A DNA stretch of 64,000 nt from OCS116 sp051531935 (GCA_051531935.1 JAOPTR010000012.1:10757-74756); one strand, 5' to 3'; shown: positions 33,859-43,337, counted from the stretch's first letter. Made by a program: numbers and translations. The notes: generated by a model not told the origin, from the letters alone.

Positions 33859-35799
33859 TTGAGAACCTTTACCAAACTAGCATTACTTTCGAGCTTGGCA
33901 ACATTCACAATGTTAAGCGCTGTTACAGCCGAAACCATAAATCTGCGGATTATGGAAACCACCGATTTGCATGTGCATATGGCCGATTACGACTATTATC
34001 GTGATGCCCAAAGCGACCAAGTCGGCCTCGCAAAAGTCTCATCATTGCTCACCGCTGCACGAGCCGAAGTTAAAAATAGTATGTTTTTCGACAATGGCGA
34101 CCTGCTACAAGGCAATCCATTGGGCGATTATGTTGCCAAAAAAACAGGCCTAAAAGCCGGCGAGGTTCATCCCGTTTATAAAGCCATGAATTTGTTAAAT
34201 TATGATGCGGGCAATATCGGCAATCACGAATTTAATTATGGCCTAGAATTCTTAAAAACCGCCACCGATGGTGCCAATTTCCCTTACACCAACTCAAATG
34301 TATATGTCGACGATGGCGATGGCGACAAATCAAACGACAAGAACTTATTCCCCCCTTATCTCATGCTAGATCGCGAATTTTTAGACGATGAAGGCAACAA
34401 ACAAATGGTCAAAGTCGGCGTTATTGGCTTCACACCACCGCAAATTATGCAATGGGATAAAGTTAACCTCGAAGGTAAGGTTTGGGCGGCAGACATTATC
34501 GACACCGCAAATAAATATGTCCCCATCATGAAATCAGAAGGCGCAGACATTATCGTCGCCATCCCTCATTCAGGCATTTCAAGTGCCGATCGCGTGGGCG
34601 GTGAAGCCAATACATCAGCCTATCTATCAAAAGTCGAAGGTATTGATGCCATTTTATTTGGTCATTCACACAGTTTCTTCCCATCAGATAGATATGAAGG
34701 TTTCCCAGGTGCTGATGTTAAAAAAGGCACATTAAATGGCATCCCCGCCACCATGCCAGGTTTCTGGGGCTCACATTTAGGCATAGTCGATCTCACACTC
34801 GAAAAAGATGGTGACGGCTGGAAACGTGCAGACGGCACCGCTCAAATCCGCTCCATTTACCGTCGCGATGGCCGCACAACCGTGCCACTAGTTACATCAG
34901 ACCACCGAATTATGGAGGCAATCGAAACAGAGCATAAAGCCACAATCGCCTATATGAATGAAAAGCTCGGCACATTATCCGCGCCAATCAATTCCTATTT
35001 CGCGCTTATGTATGACGATCCATCCATCCAAATCGTCAACAACGCGCAATTGGCTTATGTAAAGCAGCAATTGCAAGGCACAGAATATGGCGATCTACCC
35101 GTATTATCAGCCGCAGCACCGTTTAAATCTGGTGGCCGCATTGGTGCCGATTATTTCACCGCACTAAGTGCTGGCGACATTGCATATAAAAACATTGCCG
35201 ATCTTTATATTTATCCAAACACTTTGCACATTGTTAAAATGAATGGTGCCGATGTAAAAGAATGGCTAGAAATGTCTGCCCGTCAATTCCTTCAAATTGA
35301 CCCCGCAAAATCGGGTGATCAAGAATTAATCAACCCCGATTTCCGCTCATATAACTTTGATGTCATTGATGGTATTGAGTATGAAATCGACATCACAGTG
35401 CCAGTTCGTTACAACAGCAAAGGCGAAGTGGTATCCGATACCCACCGCATTAAAAACGTAATGTTCGATGGCAAACCATTAGATGATGCCATGATGTTCG
35501 CAGTCGCGACCAACAATTATCGTGCTTCTGGTGGCGGTCGCTTCCCTGGCTTAGATGGCAGTAAAACCATTGTCGAAAGCCCCGATCAAAACCGCATTGT
35601 TTTAGGTAATTATATCTTCGAACAAGGCAATATAGATCCATCAGCCGATGGCAACTGGAAATTCGCATCCATCGGAACAGATGTAAATGTGGTGTTTATC
35701 TCTAGCCCAGATGGCGAAGCGTTCGGCGCCGCACAAGGCATCGAAGTCGTTGGCGAAGCAGCAGATGGCTTCACCCAATATCGTTTAACCATTAAATAA
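33859..35799 (+). CDS. cpdB: Periplasmic 2',3'-cyclic-nucleotide phosphodiesterase / 3'-nucleotidase
   Basis: Releases phosphate from 2',3'-cyclic and 3'-nucleotides in the periplasm. At 646 residues it has almost the length of E. coli CpdB. A signal peptide ends near residue 24 (SAVTA-ET). The metallophosphatase motifs are METTDLHVHM, FDNGDLLQGNPLGDY, IGNHEFNYGL and LFGHSHS, followed by the C-terminal nucleotide-binding domain (YIYPNTL, NNYRASGGG). The start is TTG 33859, preceded by AGGGAGAG; the next ATG would remove the signal peptide. A candidate Pho box and a strong 3' hairpin frame it as a single-gene unit. Confidence 0.93.
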   Translation: MRTFTKLALLSSLATFTMLSAVTAETINLRIMETTDLHVHMADYDYYRDAQSDQVGLAKVSSLLTAARAEVKNSMFFDNGDLLQGNPLGDYVAKKTGLKAGEVHPVYKAMNLLNYDAGNIGNHEFNYGLEFLKTATDGANFPYTNSNVYVDDGDGDKSNDKNLFPPYLMLDREFLDDEGNKQMVKVGVIGFTPPQIMQWDKVNLEGKVWAADIIDTANKYVPIMKSEGADIIVAIPHSGISSADRVGGEANTSAYLSKVEGIDAILFGHSHSFFPSDRYEGFPGADVKKGTLNGIPATMPGFWGSHLGIVDLTLEKDGDGWKRADGTAQIRSIYRRDGRTTVPLVTSDHRIMEAIETEHKATIAYMNEKLGTLSAPINSYFALMYDDPSIQIVNNAQLAYVKQQLQGTEYGDLPVLSAAAPFKSGGRIGADYFTALSAGDIAYKNIADLYIYPNTLHIVKMNGADVKEWLEMSARQFLQIDPAKSGDQELINPDFRSYNFDVIDGIEYEIDITVPVRYNSKGEVVSDTHRIKNVMFDGKPLDDAMMFAVATNNYRASGGGRFPGLDGSKTIVESPDQNRIVLGNYIFEQGNIDPSADGNWKFASIGTDVNVVFISSPDGEAFGAAQGIEVVGEAADGFTQYRLTIK

Positions 35800-35821
35800 T
35801 ATTCGATATTGAATACAATCA

Positions 35822-35852
35822 AGGCAAGTGTTGCTATCAGCAGCACTTGCCT
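35822..35852 (+). terminator. Hairpin after cpdB
   Basis: AGGCAAGTGTTGCT (35822-35835) pairs with AGCAGCACTTGCCT (35839-35852) with one wobble pair around a 3-nt loop: a very stable stem without a T-run, 22 bases after the stop. Confidence 0.75.
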
Positions 35853-35893
35853 CAAATACTTTACTTACCGTAAATTAATATCTAAACTTACCC

Positions 35894-37018
35894 ATGCCTT
35901 ATATATTCCGCACACTTTTTATTACCTGCCTCACATTCATAAGCATCAACTTCGCCTATGCAGAAGAACCTAAAACCTTTCCCAAAAACGCCATAGATAA
36001 ACCAATGAGCTTTATTTTCGCGTATAATGGCGGCAATTGTTCCGGCTGCGAGTGGATCGCCGCTGAAGGCAATATAACACCCGAAACACCCGCAAAACTT
36101 AAGAATTTTTTAAAGAAAAATCCCAGCGCTTACTTAGAAATAAATTCAAAGGGTGGCAACTTAGCAGCCGCTTTAGAAATGGGTAGAATCTTCAGAAAAC
36201 ACGAACTAGTCATCAGCACAGGCAAAACTTGGATAGATGAAAACGAACAAAGCTATAAAGATGGCTTTAGATATCATCAGATTACAGACGGCATTTGTGC
36301 CGATGCTTGTGCCTACGCATTCTTAGGCGGCATTTTACGCCAGCCCCATGCTAGCAATTTTGGTATAAGCTACATAGAGCCAACGAATGTCAGTAATCAG
36401 CAAATAAAAAATTATTTCAGCGAAATGGGCATCAAACCACAATTAGCAGCCACAATATTTGATCAAGCCGCCAATCACAATTATTTCCCCAACTCAAAGG
36501 ATCTCATTGCTTGGGGTGTAGACAATATTACCAACCTATATTCCAAACCAACATTGCTTGCTTATGGCAAAAATAACGGCAAAATTGTCGAAACTAAACA
36601 CTTATCGGGTCGCTTTGCTAACCCACAGAACCCTCGGACATATCGGTTATACTGTCGTGGTAAAAACAAAGTCCCGCATTTCACGATACTTGAAAAGCAT
36701 ACAAATAATTCATCAAATCCACCCGATGAGTGGGGGGAAATGGTCAAACATATAACCACCGCCAACATACACTATAATAATAGTATTTATTCCGACACTC
36801 CTGTAAAAGTTGCCGCCTATCATAATGGCAAAAATACCAAAGCACTAGCCTTTGAACTACTCGATTTACCGCTTAGAAAATTCAAAGATATTCAATCAAT
36901 ATCAATCACACTATTCAATGTGCCACGTGAATATATGTTCGCAATCAACCAGCTTCATGCCGATTTTGGAAACATAAACCAACAATTAGAAATCGCTTTA
37001 CAGCATTGTATCGAATGA
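35894..37018 (+). CDS. Secreted ClpP/crotonase-fold protein, function unknown
   Basis: A 374-residue protein with a signal peptide (about residues 1-23, FAYA-EE). Residues 75-160 resemble the ClpP-like periplasmic family (COG3904 type): AYLEINSKGGNLAAALEMG followed by the GKTW strand and CADACAYAFLGG. In that family the second motif normally carries the catalytic serine (xSAC); here it reads ADAC, so the nucleophile may be lost. The remaining 200 residues are unrecognised and contain a Cys pair (YRLYCRG, LQHCIE). The last 21 bases overlap the 3' end of the convergent ComB-like gene. No Shine-Dalgarno is clear. Confidence 0.65.
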   Translation: MPYIFRTLFITCLTFISINFAYAEEPKTFPKNAIDKPMSFIFAYNGGNCSGCEWIAAEGNITPETPAKLKNFLKKNPSAYLEINSKGGNLAAALEMGRIFRKHELVISTGKTWIDENEQSYKDGFRYHQITDGICADACAYAFLGGILRQPHASNFGISYIEPTNVSNQQIKNYFSEMGIKPQLAATIFDQAANHNYFPNSKDLIAWGVDNITNLYSKPTLLAYGKNNGKIVETKHLSGRFANPQNPRTYRLYCRGKNKVPHFTILEKHTNNSSNPPDEWGEMVKHITTANIHYNNSIYSDTPVKVAAYHNGKNTKALAFELLDLPLRKFKDIQSISITLFNVPREYMFAINQLHADFGNINQQLEIALQHCIE

Positions 37019-37771
37019 AGTTGTATCGAATGACATTTTTTCATAATATCTGATGGCCTTATTCGCAAATTCCTCATCAGTCACCCCAAAATCGCCATAA
37101 GTTTTTGTAAGTTCTCGCAATATCGGCACATGTTTTGCAACCGATAATTCGCTAGCGCATTCAACATCTTGCCCAAAATCATATGCAAATAATTCCTGCC
37201 CCGATAAGCAGCCTATCATAAGCTTTTGCAAGTTAGGTTCTGCCCATCTAAAGCTCGCAGCCGCAGCACCTGCTTCAGCGGTTAATATGCCGTTTAATAA
37301 ATTAACAATCGCCCCACAAGCCACCCAGTCTTCAAAAGCAGGGCGTAGACCACCGTCATCCCATTTTTCACCTGCGGCTATAAATTGCACATCACGTACA
37401 CCCGATTTATTGATAAAATCAGCCACCGCCTTGGCATTGCGTAAACAGCCAATCAATACAATTGGGGCCTCAACAAATAATGACAAATGCGATCCGTTGG
37501 GCGATGGCAAAATCATCTCATCACCCGCACCCAACCCAAATAATGTCGGTGGCGATAACGACACCCCGCCTTCACTACGTTTATTGGCTATTTTGACATT
37601 CATTTCATTAGCGAAATTATGGGCTGCTTGCTTCAAACTAAAAGGGTAAATTCGTGCGCCTTTTTCAGTTGCCACGGTGGTGGCCGTACTGAAACTCAAG
37701 CAATCAACAATCACCACAATGTCGGCTTTCATGTCGAGCGCCCGCGCCCCCCATTCAACATGTATCTTCAT
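36998..37771 (-). CDS. ComB-like 2-phosphosulfolactate phosphatase family protein
   Basis: A 257-residue protein of the ComB family (COG2045). Conserved features are VVIVDCLSFSTATT near residue 20, LPSPNGSHLS, the CLRNA strand and FIAAGEKWDDGGLRPAFEDWVACG (D-D-G-x-x-R-P-A-x-E-D the key residues). In methanogens ComB removes phosphate from phosphosulfolactate during coenzyme M synthesis; many bacteria carry the gene without that pathway, and none of its partners is here, so the substrate is open. The C terminus ends in a tandem duplication (SFDTT-SFDTM) from a 15-bp DNA repeat. The ATG overlaps the stop of the upstream gene as ATGA. Confidence 0.8.
   Translation of the reverse strand: MKIHVEWGARALDMKADIVVIVDCLSFSTATTVATEKGARIYPFSLKQAAHNFANEMNVKIANKRSEGGVSLSPPTLFGLGAGDEMILPSPNGSHLSLFVEAPIVLIGCLRNAKAVADFINKSGVRDVQFIAAGEKWDDGGLRPAFEDWVACGAIVNLLNGILTAEAGAAAASFRWAEPNLQKLMIGCLSGQELFAYDFGQDVECASELSVAKHVPILRELTKTYGDFGVTDEEFANKAIRYYEKMSFDTTSFDTML
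37007..37036. repeat. 15-bp tandem duplication at the 3' end of the ComB-like gene
   Basis: TTGTATCGAATGA occurs at 37006-37018 and again at 37021-37033, a 15-bp period. It adds five residues to the ComB-like protein and includes the stop codon of the convergent gene. Confidence 0.7.
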
Positions 37772-38388
37772 TTAATCACTCTTAACCCATCAGGCACTTC
37801 ATAAAGCGCGTCAGCACCACCATGGCCAACAATTAACTTGGTCAAAGTTTCGCTCTCCACTTTGCCATTATAATCAGCATGCCGATGAACCAATATCATA
37901 TTCTCGTCATAACAATATTTTGCACCAAAATTTTCTTGCTTCCAATATCGGCAGGAGAAGCCATTAAATTCTCCCATTTCATCCGTTTCAACAGCGCCAA
38001 ATTCTCTAAAGAAAAACTTCATAGCCTCTATGGCACCACGCTTTTGCGCAATTGTTAAAATTCGCTGATAGTTTTTATCAGGAATTTCCCTAACTGTGCC
38101 ATCAATGAAGTTAATGGAGTGTTCAACTTCACCGCCACCAATCACTCTAATTTTAAAATCAAGTAAATCAGCACTGCTCGATTTTAAATCCATCGCCAAT
38201 ATTCTTTGATTGCAATAATCTCGGCAATAAACTGCGCCAGCACCCGATAATTCGCCTTCATGCTCATAAAATGCACTGTAGCTTTCATATGTGTGTTGCT
38301 TCACAGAGCTGACTCCAAACATCAGAACCAGTGCGCCTGCCGCCAACACAAAAGTTGCCACTACCAAAATATAAAGTTTTGTCCGCAT
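37768..38388 (-). CDS. Membrane-anchored protein of unknown function
   Basis: About 206 residues: an N-terminal transmembrane anchor (residues 4-26) and a domain that should face the periplasm. Two cysteine pairs (YCRDYC near residue 53; FSCRYW and KYCYDE near 145-160) suggest disulfides. I do not recognise a family. Two adjacent ATGs (38391 and 38388) follow GAGG; I use the second for spacing. The stop overlaps the ATG of the ComB-like gene, so the two are translationally coupled and may act together. The pepF-like gene lies 19 bases upstream. Confidence 0.65.
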   Translation of the reverse strand: MRTKLYILVVATFVLAAGALVLMFGVSSVKQHTYESYSAFYEHEGELSGAGAVYCRDYCNQRILAMDLKSSSADLLDFKIRVIGGGEVEHSINFIDGTVREIPDKNYQRILTIAQKRGAIEAMKFFFREFGAVETDEMGEFNGFSCRYWKQENFGAKYCYDENMILVHRHADYNGKVESETLTKLIVGHGGADALYEVPDGLRVIK

Positions 38389-38407
38389 CATGTTCCTCAA
38401 TCAGAGG

Positions 38408-40219
38408 TCAGCTCTTAAGAGCCAATCCTTCAAACTGCTTTATCGCCGCATCCACCATATCTAAGCTGTTATGCCAAAAAGCTTCATCTTCAATATCGCT
38501 ATTTAAATGCTTCATCACAACTTGCTCTGCAGTCATGCTACCAGTGTCGCGCAGCAATCCAGTATATAAGTCATTAAACTTATTACCCAATTCGTCTTTT
38601 TGTTGGTAAACGCCCAAGCTAAATAAATAGCCAAACAGATAAGGATAATTATAAAAACCCATGCCCGATATCGAGAAATGCAATTTTGTCGCCCAGAAAT
38701 AAGGGTCATATTCGCTTAAGCTGTCCCCATACCACTTACCCCAAGCGCCCTGCATCAGGTTCACAAGCTCAGGTTCAGGCACAAACCCATCAATTCTGGC
38801 ATCTACTAAGCTACGTTCAAAATCAAACCGCGCAGGAATATTATTCAGCATGGCCGTCGCCATTTCAGCGTCATTCCAACCAATCACTAGACGTGCATCA
38901 TTGTCTTTAGCGTGAGTGAATAAATAATCCCGCACAAGATTTTCCGCAAAAATACTCGCCGTTTCAGCCAAAGTCATTGGGTATTGCGTCAATGTTTTGT
39001 GCATATCGCGCATCACCCAATTGTGCCAAGCATGCCCAAGCTCATGCGCCAATGTGGTTACATTGGTCATTGTGCCTTCAAAAGTCATAAATACCCGCGG
39101 CTCGCGTGGTTCACTAAAGCCAGTACAATATGCACCTGTGCGTCTTGTGTCGGTAGGCTCTGCATCAATCCAACCTTTTTCGGCCATCATAATCACAAAT
39201 GCACCCATTTCAGGGTTAAACGCACTAAAACATTTTGCAATTAAATCAATCGCTTCATCATATGTGTAACTTGCAGAGCTGCTCACTGGCGCAGGGGATG
39301 TCAAATCCCATGGCTTCATTTCAGACAAGCCTAGATGCTTTTGCATGGTTGCCAAAGCTCTGTGGCCAATGTCACGTCTGTCATGGGTGGCCTTCATCAT
39401 TGCACTTAATGTTTTGCGGCTTACATGGCTGTCACGCACAGCCTCATCCAGATAATGATATTCAGATATTGTCGAGCGTTTCTTACGCTCCTCAATTCGC
39501 CAACCGTTAATGCTATTTACAATATAGGCCGCAGTTTCAGCACGGCCAGACCATGCTTTTTGGGTGGCTCGCCAAGCTTGCTCACGCGTATCGCGATCAG
39601 CGTCAAATTGCATATTAAATATTTTGGCCAAACCCAATGTTTCACCATTCACTTCACCACTTAAACTAGAGGAAAGCTCATTGTATAAATTCCCCCAAGC
39701 TTGCAATCCACTTTGTCCCATGGCCGACAGCAAATTCTCCTCGGCAACACTCAGCAATTGGTCACGATGTTTACGGCTATAGTCAATTTTAAATTTAGAG
39801 GGATTAATAAATTTTTGAGTGTATAATGCCTCAATAAAATCATCTGAAACCCGCGTTAAAAACACTATAATAGGCGCAAAAGCTTGCCCTACCGTCGAGC
39901 CTACCCCCTGAATAACCGATATTAGCTTTTTAGCTTCAACATTCCCGCTGTCAATAGTTGCCACACTCTGCACATATACCGAAAGATTGTGAATGCGTGG
40001 TGAAATCTCATCAAGCATGTTAAAAACATCCGCCAATTCAGCAGATATTTCATCACTCCATTCAGGCAAATCAGCAGCGCTCATATAGGCGGTAAACACT
40101 GCCGTCTTCGCTTCTAATGCCTTGGCCTGAACACCCAAATCTTCGATGTCGATGGCAATCTTTGCATCCTCAACATCACTATAATGAATTGAGTTATCCC
40201 AGTTTTGCAAATAGGCCAT
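38408..40219 (-). CDS. M3-family oligoendopeptidase (PepF-like)
   Basis: A 603-residue zinc metallopeptidase. The zinc-binding HExxH is in LAHELGHAWHNW (about residue 395) and the third ligand Glu in SIFAENLVRDYL about 30 residues later. The C-terminal substrate-binding YNYPYLFGYLFSLGVYQ is typical of M3 PepF/oligoendopeptidase F. No signal peptide, so it degrades peptides in the cytoplasm. ATG 40219 has GGGGAG five bases upstream and overlaps the amaB stop region; two upstream starts at 40222 and 40225 are in the same frame. Coupling to amaB-amaA suggests that peptide breakdown feeds lysine catabolism. Confidence 0.9.
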   Translation of the reverse strand: MAYLQNWDNSIHYSDVEDAKIAIDIEDLGVQAKALEAKTAVFTAYMSAADLPEWSDEISAELADVFNMLDEISPRIHNLSVYVQSVATIDSGNVEAKKLISVIQGVGSTVGQAFAPIIVFLTRVSDDFIEALYTQKFINPSKFKIDYSRKHRDQLLSVAEENLLSAMGQSGLQAWGNLYNELSSSLSGEVNGETLGLAKIFNMQFDADRDTREQAWRATQKAWSGRAETAAYIVNSINGWRIEERKKRSTISEYHYLDEAVRDSHVSRKTLSAMMKATHDRRDIGHRALATMQKHLGLSEMKPWDLTSPAPVSSSASYTYDEAIDLIAKCFSAFNPEMGAFVIMMAEKGWIDAEPTDTRRTGAYCTGFSEPREPRVFMTFEGTMTNVTTLAHELGHAWHNWVMRDMHKTLTQYPMTLAETASIFAENLVRDYLFTHAKDNDARLVIGWNDAEMATAMLNNIPARFDFERSLVDARIDGFVPEPELVNLMQGAWGKWYGDSLSEYDPYFWATKLHFSISGMGFYNYPYLFGYLFSLGVYQQKDELGNKFNDLYTGLLRDTGSMTAEQVVMKHLNSDIEDEAFWHNSLDMVDAAIKQFEGLALKS

Positions 40220-40221
40220 CA

Positions 40222-41730
40222 TCACTCCCCTAAATCAAATTTAATGCCTTGTGCTAATGGCAATTCTTTCGAATAATTCAAAGTCGAGGTCATACGGCGC
40301 ATATATGCTTTCCATGCGTCTGAACCACTTTCGCGGCCGCCACCTGTTTCTTTTTCACCACCAAACGCACCACCAATTTCGGCACCGGATGTACCAATAT
40401 TCACGTTGGCAATGCCGCAATCAGATCCAGTTTCCGAAGTGAATATTTCAGCTTCTAAGACATCACGGGTAAAAATCGCACTCGAGAGACCTTGTGGCAC
40501 ATCATTCTGGCGTGCAATCGCTTGCTCAAGATCAGTATATTTAAAAACATATAAAATGGGCGCAAATGTCTCTGTCTGCACATTAGCATCCACACCACCC
40601 ATTTCAACAATGGCAGGGTTTACATAATAAGCATCGGCATATTTGTCTTGTAAAACACGTTCACCACCAACAATTTTACCACCATTATCCGCAGCAGTTT
40701 TTAAGGCTGCCTGCATATTATTGTAAGCGCCTTCATCAACCAGTGGGCCAACCAAAGTTGTTTCATCCAACGGATCGCCAATTCTAATTTGGCCATATGC
40801 AGTTTTCAATTTTGGCACAAGCGTATCATAAATATCATCATGCACAAATATTCTGCGGGTCGATGTGCAACGTTGACCACAAGTGCCCACCGCACCAAAT
40901 AAGATCCCTTGGAATGCAATGTTTAAATCTGCCGATGGCGCCACAATAATCGCGTTATTACCACCCAATTCTAAAATAGTTTTACCAAACCTTTGCGCCA
41001 CTTGTGCCCCAACAATTTTACCCATTGCCGAGCTACCCGTTGCGCTCACAAGCGCCACTTTACGGCTTGCCACCATTTGTGCGCCTGCATCTCGTTCACC
41101 AATAATCACTTGGCTTAAATTTTGTGGGGCATCCGCACCAAATTCTGCCATGGCTTGTAACATTATTTTTTGGCACGCCAATGCTGTTACAGGTGTTTTT
41201 TCAGATGGCTTCCAAACCACACTATTACCACATACTAAGGCTAACGATGTATTCCAAGCCCAAACAGCAACCGGAAAGTTAAATGCCGATATCACACCAA
41301 CCGTGCCAAGCGGCTGCCAATATTCGCGCATTTTATGTAATGGCCGTTCCGAGGTAATTGTGAGGCCATAAAGTTGACGGCTCAAACCAACAGCAAAATC
41401 ACAAATATCAATCATTTCCTGAACTTCACCAAGGCCTTCTTGGTAAATTTTACCACATTCCAGTGCCACAAGTGAGCCAAGTGCTTCTTTTTTCTCACGC
41501 AAAATATTGCCCAAAATACGCACCAATTCACCGCGCCTAGGCGCAGGTATTGTGCGCCATTGTTTAAAGGCAACATTAGAATCATCAATTATCTTATCAA
41601 TTGCATCAGCATTATCTATTTTCACATCAGCGATTTTGCTACCATCAATTGGCGTATAAACAGCCAAGTCACCACCAGCAATTAGGCTTGCATCTAAACC
41701 TAGTTCTGCATAAATTTCGTTCATTTTCAT
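40222..41730 (-). CDS. amaB: L-piperidine-6-carboxylate / 2-aminoadipate semialdehyde dehydrogenase
   Basis: A 502-residue NAD-dependent aldehyde dehydrogenase of the ALDH7 (antiquitin) group. It shows SAFNFPVAVWAWN, KPSEKTPVTA, the catalytic Glu in LELGGNNAIIV and Cys in GTCGQRCTSTRR, and the ALDH7-specific C-terminal GGAFGGEKETGGGRESGSD. This group oxidises alpha-aminoadipate semialdehyde to alpha-aminoadipate. The gene directly upstream is an amaA-like FAD oxidase, the same pair that in Pseudomonas putida degrades L-pipecolate from D-lysine. The ATG follows GAGGTGAG, which overlaps the amaA stop. Confidence 0.9.
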   Translation of the reverse strand: MKMNEIYAELGLDASLIAGGDLAVYTPIDGSKIADVKIDNADAIDKIIDDSNVAFKQWRTIPAPRRGELVRILGNILREKKEALGSLVALECGKIYQEGLGEVQEMIDICDFAVGLSRQLYGLTITSERPLHKMREYWQPLGTVGVISAFNFPVAVWAWNTSLALVCGNSVVWKPSEKTPVTALACQKIMLQAMAEFGADAPQNLSQVIIGERDAGAQMVASRKVALVSATGSSAMGKIVGAQVAQRFGKTILELGGNNAIIVAPSADLNIAFQGILFGAVGTCGQRCTSTRRIFVHDDIYDTLVPKLKTAYGQIRIGDPLDETTLVGPLVDEGAYNNMQAALKTAADNGGKIVGGERVLQDKYADAYYVNPAIVEMGGVDANVQTETFAPILYVFKYTDLEQAIARQNDVPQGLSSAIFTRDVLEAEIFTSETGSDCGIANVNIGTSGAEIGGAFGGEKETGGGRESGSDAWKAYMRRMTSTLNYSKELPLAQGIKFDLGE

Positions 41731-41733
41731 AGC

Positions 41734-43023
41734 TCACCTCAAAATAAAATCGCTCAAATGCGACAATTGACTGCCCACTTCATAGACCGCTGCCCGCAAT
41801 CTATTAAAGCTTATATTGTTAGCTTTATTAAATGGCAATGGCAACTCATCCATAGGAATATTATTGCATAAAAATTCGGCCATCATGCGGCCTGTTACAG
41901 TGGCAGGTGCAATACCGCGCCCGCTATATCCCATAATTTGGTATACATTTTCACCTATAAGCTGCACCTGCGGTAGGTTATTGCTGCTTTTGGCAATTTT
42001 ACCTGCCCAAGCATATTCATATTTTATCTCGCCAATATCTGGAAATGTTTTACCAACTACATGGGCTGCCCAATGTTTAAAGATTTTTGCATCCCCAGTG
42101 TGGATATCCCCAACCGTGCCAATAATCAAACGCCCCTGAGCATCAAGCCTAAATGAACGCATCACAGCCCCACTATCCCAGCACCCAATTTGGGCAGGCA
42201 GGCAATTTTGCAACTGCACCTCGCTTAAAGGCTCGCTTGCCAGCTGACAATAATGTAGCGCCGTATACAGCCCCTTGTTCTGACTCAACTTTTGCTCATA
42301 AGCATTGGTTGCTAAAACTATGTTTCCAGCAGTAACATTACCCGTTTTTGTCCGAAGTATGACCGCCCCGCCATCAATGTTACCATTGATTCGCTCTACG
42401 TCTGTAACCACGCTATGGGTATAAATACGCACGCCTTTTTTTATCGCCAGGCGCGCCAATTCTTGGCAATATTTTAGGGGCTGCAATGTCCCTGCGTTGG
42501 CATCACGTAAAGCACCATAATAATTTTGCGCACGGGTCAAATCATAAGCTTGTTCAGTATTTAACAAACCTACATCCGCGCCATATTCTGCCAGTTGGTC
42601 GCAGCGCGCCTTCAGGTAATCATTCGCTTTTTGGCTATGCGCCAAATGCAAACTTCCGTTGCGCTTATAGTCACAATCAAATTCATTTTCACTGATTAAT
42701 TGGTCAACATATCTAGGTGCATCAATTAAAAATTGGTTCAGCCTTCTGCCAGCTTCTACGCCCAATAGATGCTCAGCTTCTTGGGGCATAATCCACAAGC
42801 CTGCATTGGTCAGGCCAACATTGCGGCCAGAGGCTCCATAGCCAATTTCTTGCGCTTCTAAAAGCACAACATCCTTGCCCAAATCTGCCAAATGCAGTGC
42901 GGTCGAAAGCCCTGTATAGCCACCACCAACAATTGCCACATCAGCGCTCACATTTTCAGCAAGCGACGTTAAGCCAGACACAGGTTCAGCCTCATGCCAT
43001 AAATTCTGTAATTTTCGATGCAT
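41734..43023 (-). CDS. amaA: FAD-dependent oxidoreductase, probable L-pipecolate oxidase
   Basis: A 429-residue DAO-superfamily flavoprotein. The dinucleotide fold is DVAIVGGGYTGLSTALHLA (about residues 28-46), followed by GYGASGRNVG, with the C-terminal FAD motif QIMGYSGRGIAPATVTGR. The family includes PuuB- and OrdL-type amine oxidases; its coupling to an ALDH7 aminoadipate semialdehyde dehydrogenase makes L-pipecolate oxidase (AmaA) the best reading, giving piperideine-6-carboxylate as the shared intermediate. GGAGGGG precedes the ATG. The substrate is inferred from context; glycine, gamma-glutamylputrescine or another amine remain possible. Confidence 0.78.
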   Translation of the reverse strand: MHRKLQNLWHEAEPVSGLTSLAENVSADVAIVGGGYTGLSTALHLADLGKDVVLLEAQEIGYGASGRNVGLTNAGLWIMPQEAEHLLGVEAGRRLNQFLIDAPRYVDQLISENEFDCDYKRNGSLHLAHSQKANDYLKARCDQLAEYGADVGLLNTEQAYDLTRAQNYYGALRDANAGTLQPLKYCQELARLAIKKGVRIYTHSVVTDVERINGNIDGGAVILRTKTGNVTAGNIVLATNAYEQKLSQNKGLYTALHYCQLASEPLSEVQLQNCLPAQIGCWDSGAVMRSFRLDAQGRLIIGTVGDIHTGDAKIFKHWAAHVVGKTFPDIGEIKYEYAWAGKIAKSSNNLPQVQLIGENVYQIMGYSGRGIAPATVTGRMMAEFLCNNIPMDELPLPFNKANNISFNRLRAAVYEVGSQLSHLSDFILR

Positions 43024-43157
43024 CTCAAGCCCCTCCGACCTTTTCAGATCATAGGCTCGAAAAAACTTTAAACCAAGCTAGATTTATTTTATTTAGTCGC
43101 ATAACCCAACCCCTTCATCTTACTATAAATCAGGGCAATATGTGCGGCTAATTCAGC

Positions 43158-43337
43158 CTATTTTTCATCAGTCGTTAATTCATCATTCAAGCTTGTTGCT
43201 TTGTTTGGTTCAACACTGCCAATCACTTCATCAGTGTTGTCTTGTGTGCCAAACAGGCTTGTGTTTTTAATTTTTGTAAATTTACGAGATGTTTTTTTCG
43301 GCTTCAGGCTTCGCTTTTCACAGCTATCCTTCTGCAT
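43158..43337 (-). CDS. Small basic-acidic hypothetical protein (59 aa)
   Basis: A complete 59-codon frame on the - strand: ATG 43337, stop TAG 43160-43158. The N-terminal half is very basic (KRSLKPKKTSRKFTKIKN), the C-terminal half acidic and polar (NTDEVIGSVEPNK). GAAAGAGAAAA lies directly upstream and can serve as a ribosome binding site. No family is recognised and no membrane segment is present. It lies alone between amaA and the XylX-like gene and would be missed by a 60-residue cutoff. Confidence 0.45.
   Translation of the reverse strand: MQKDSCEKRSLKPKKTSRKFTKIKNTSLFGTQDNTDEVIGSVEPNKATSLNDELTTDEK

Noticed and set aside
43024..43157. Promoter or operator of amaA
   Set aside because: No clear -10/-35 pair or palindrome could be supported in this AT-rich stretch.
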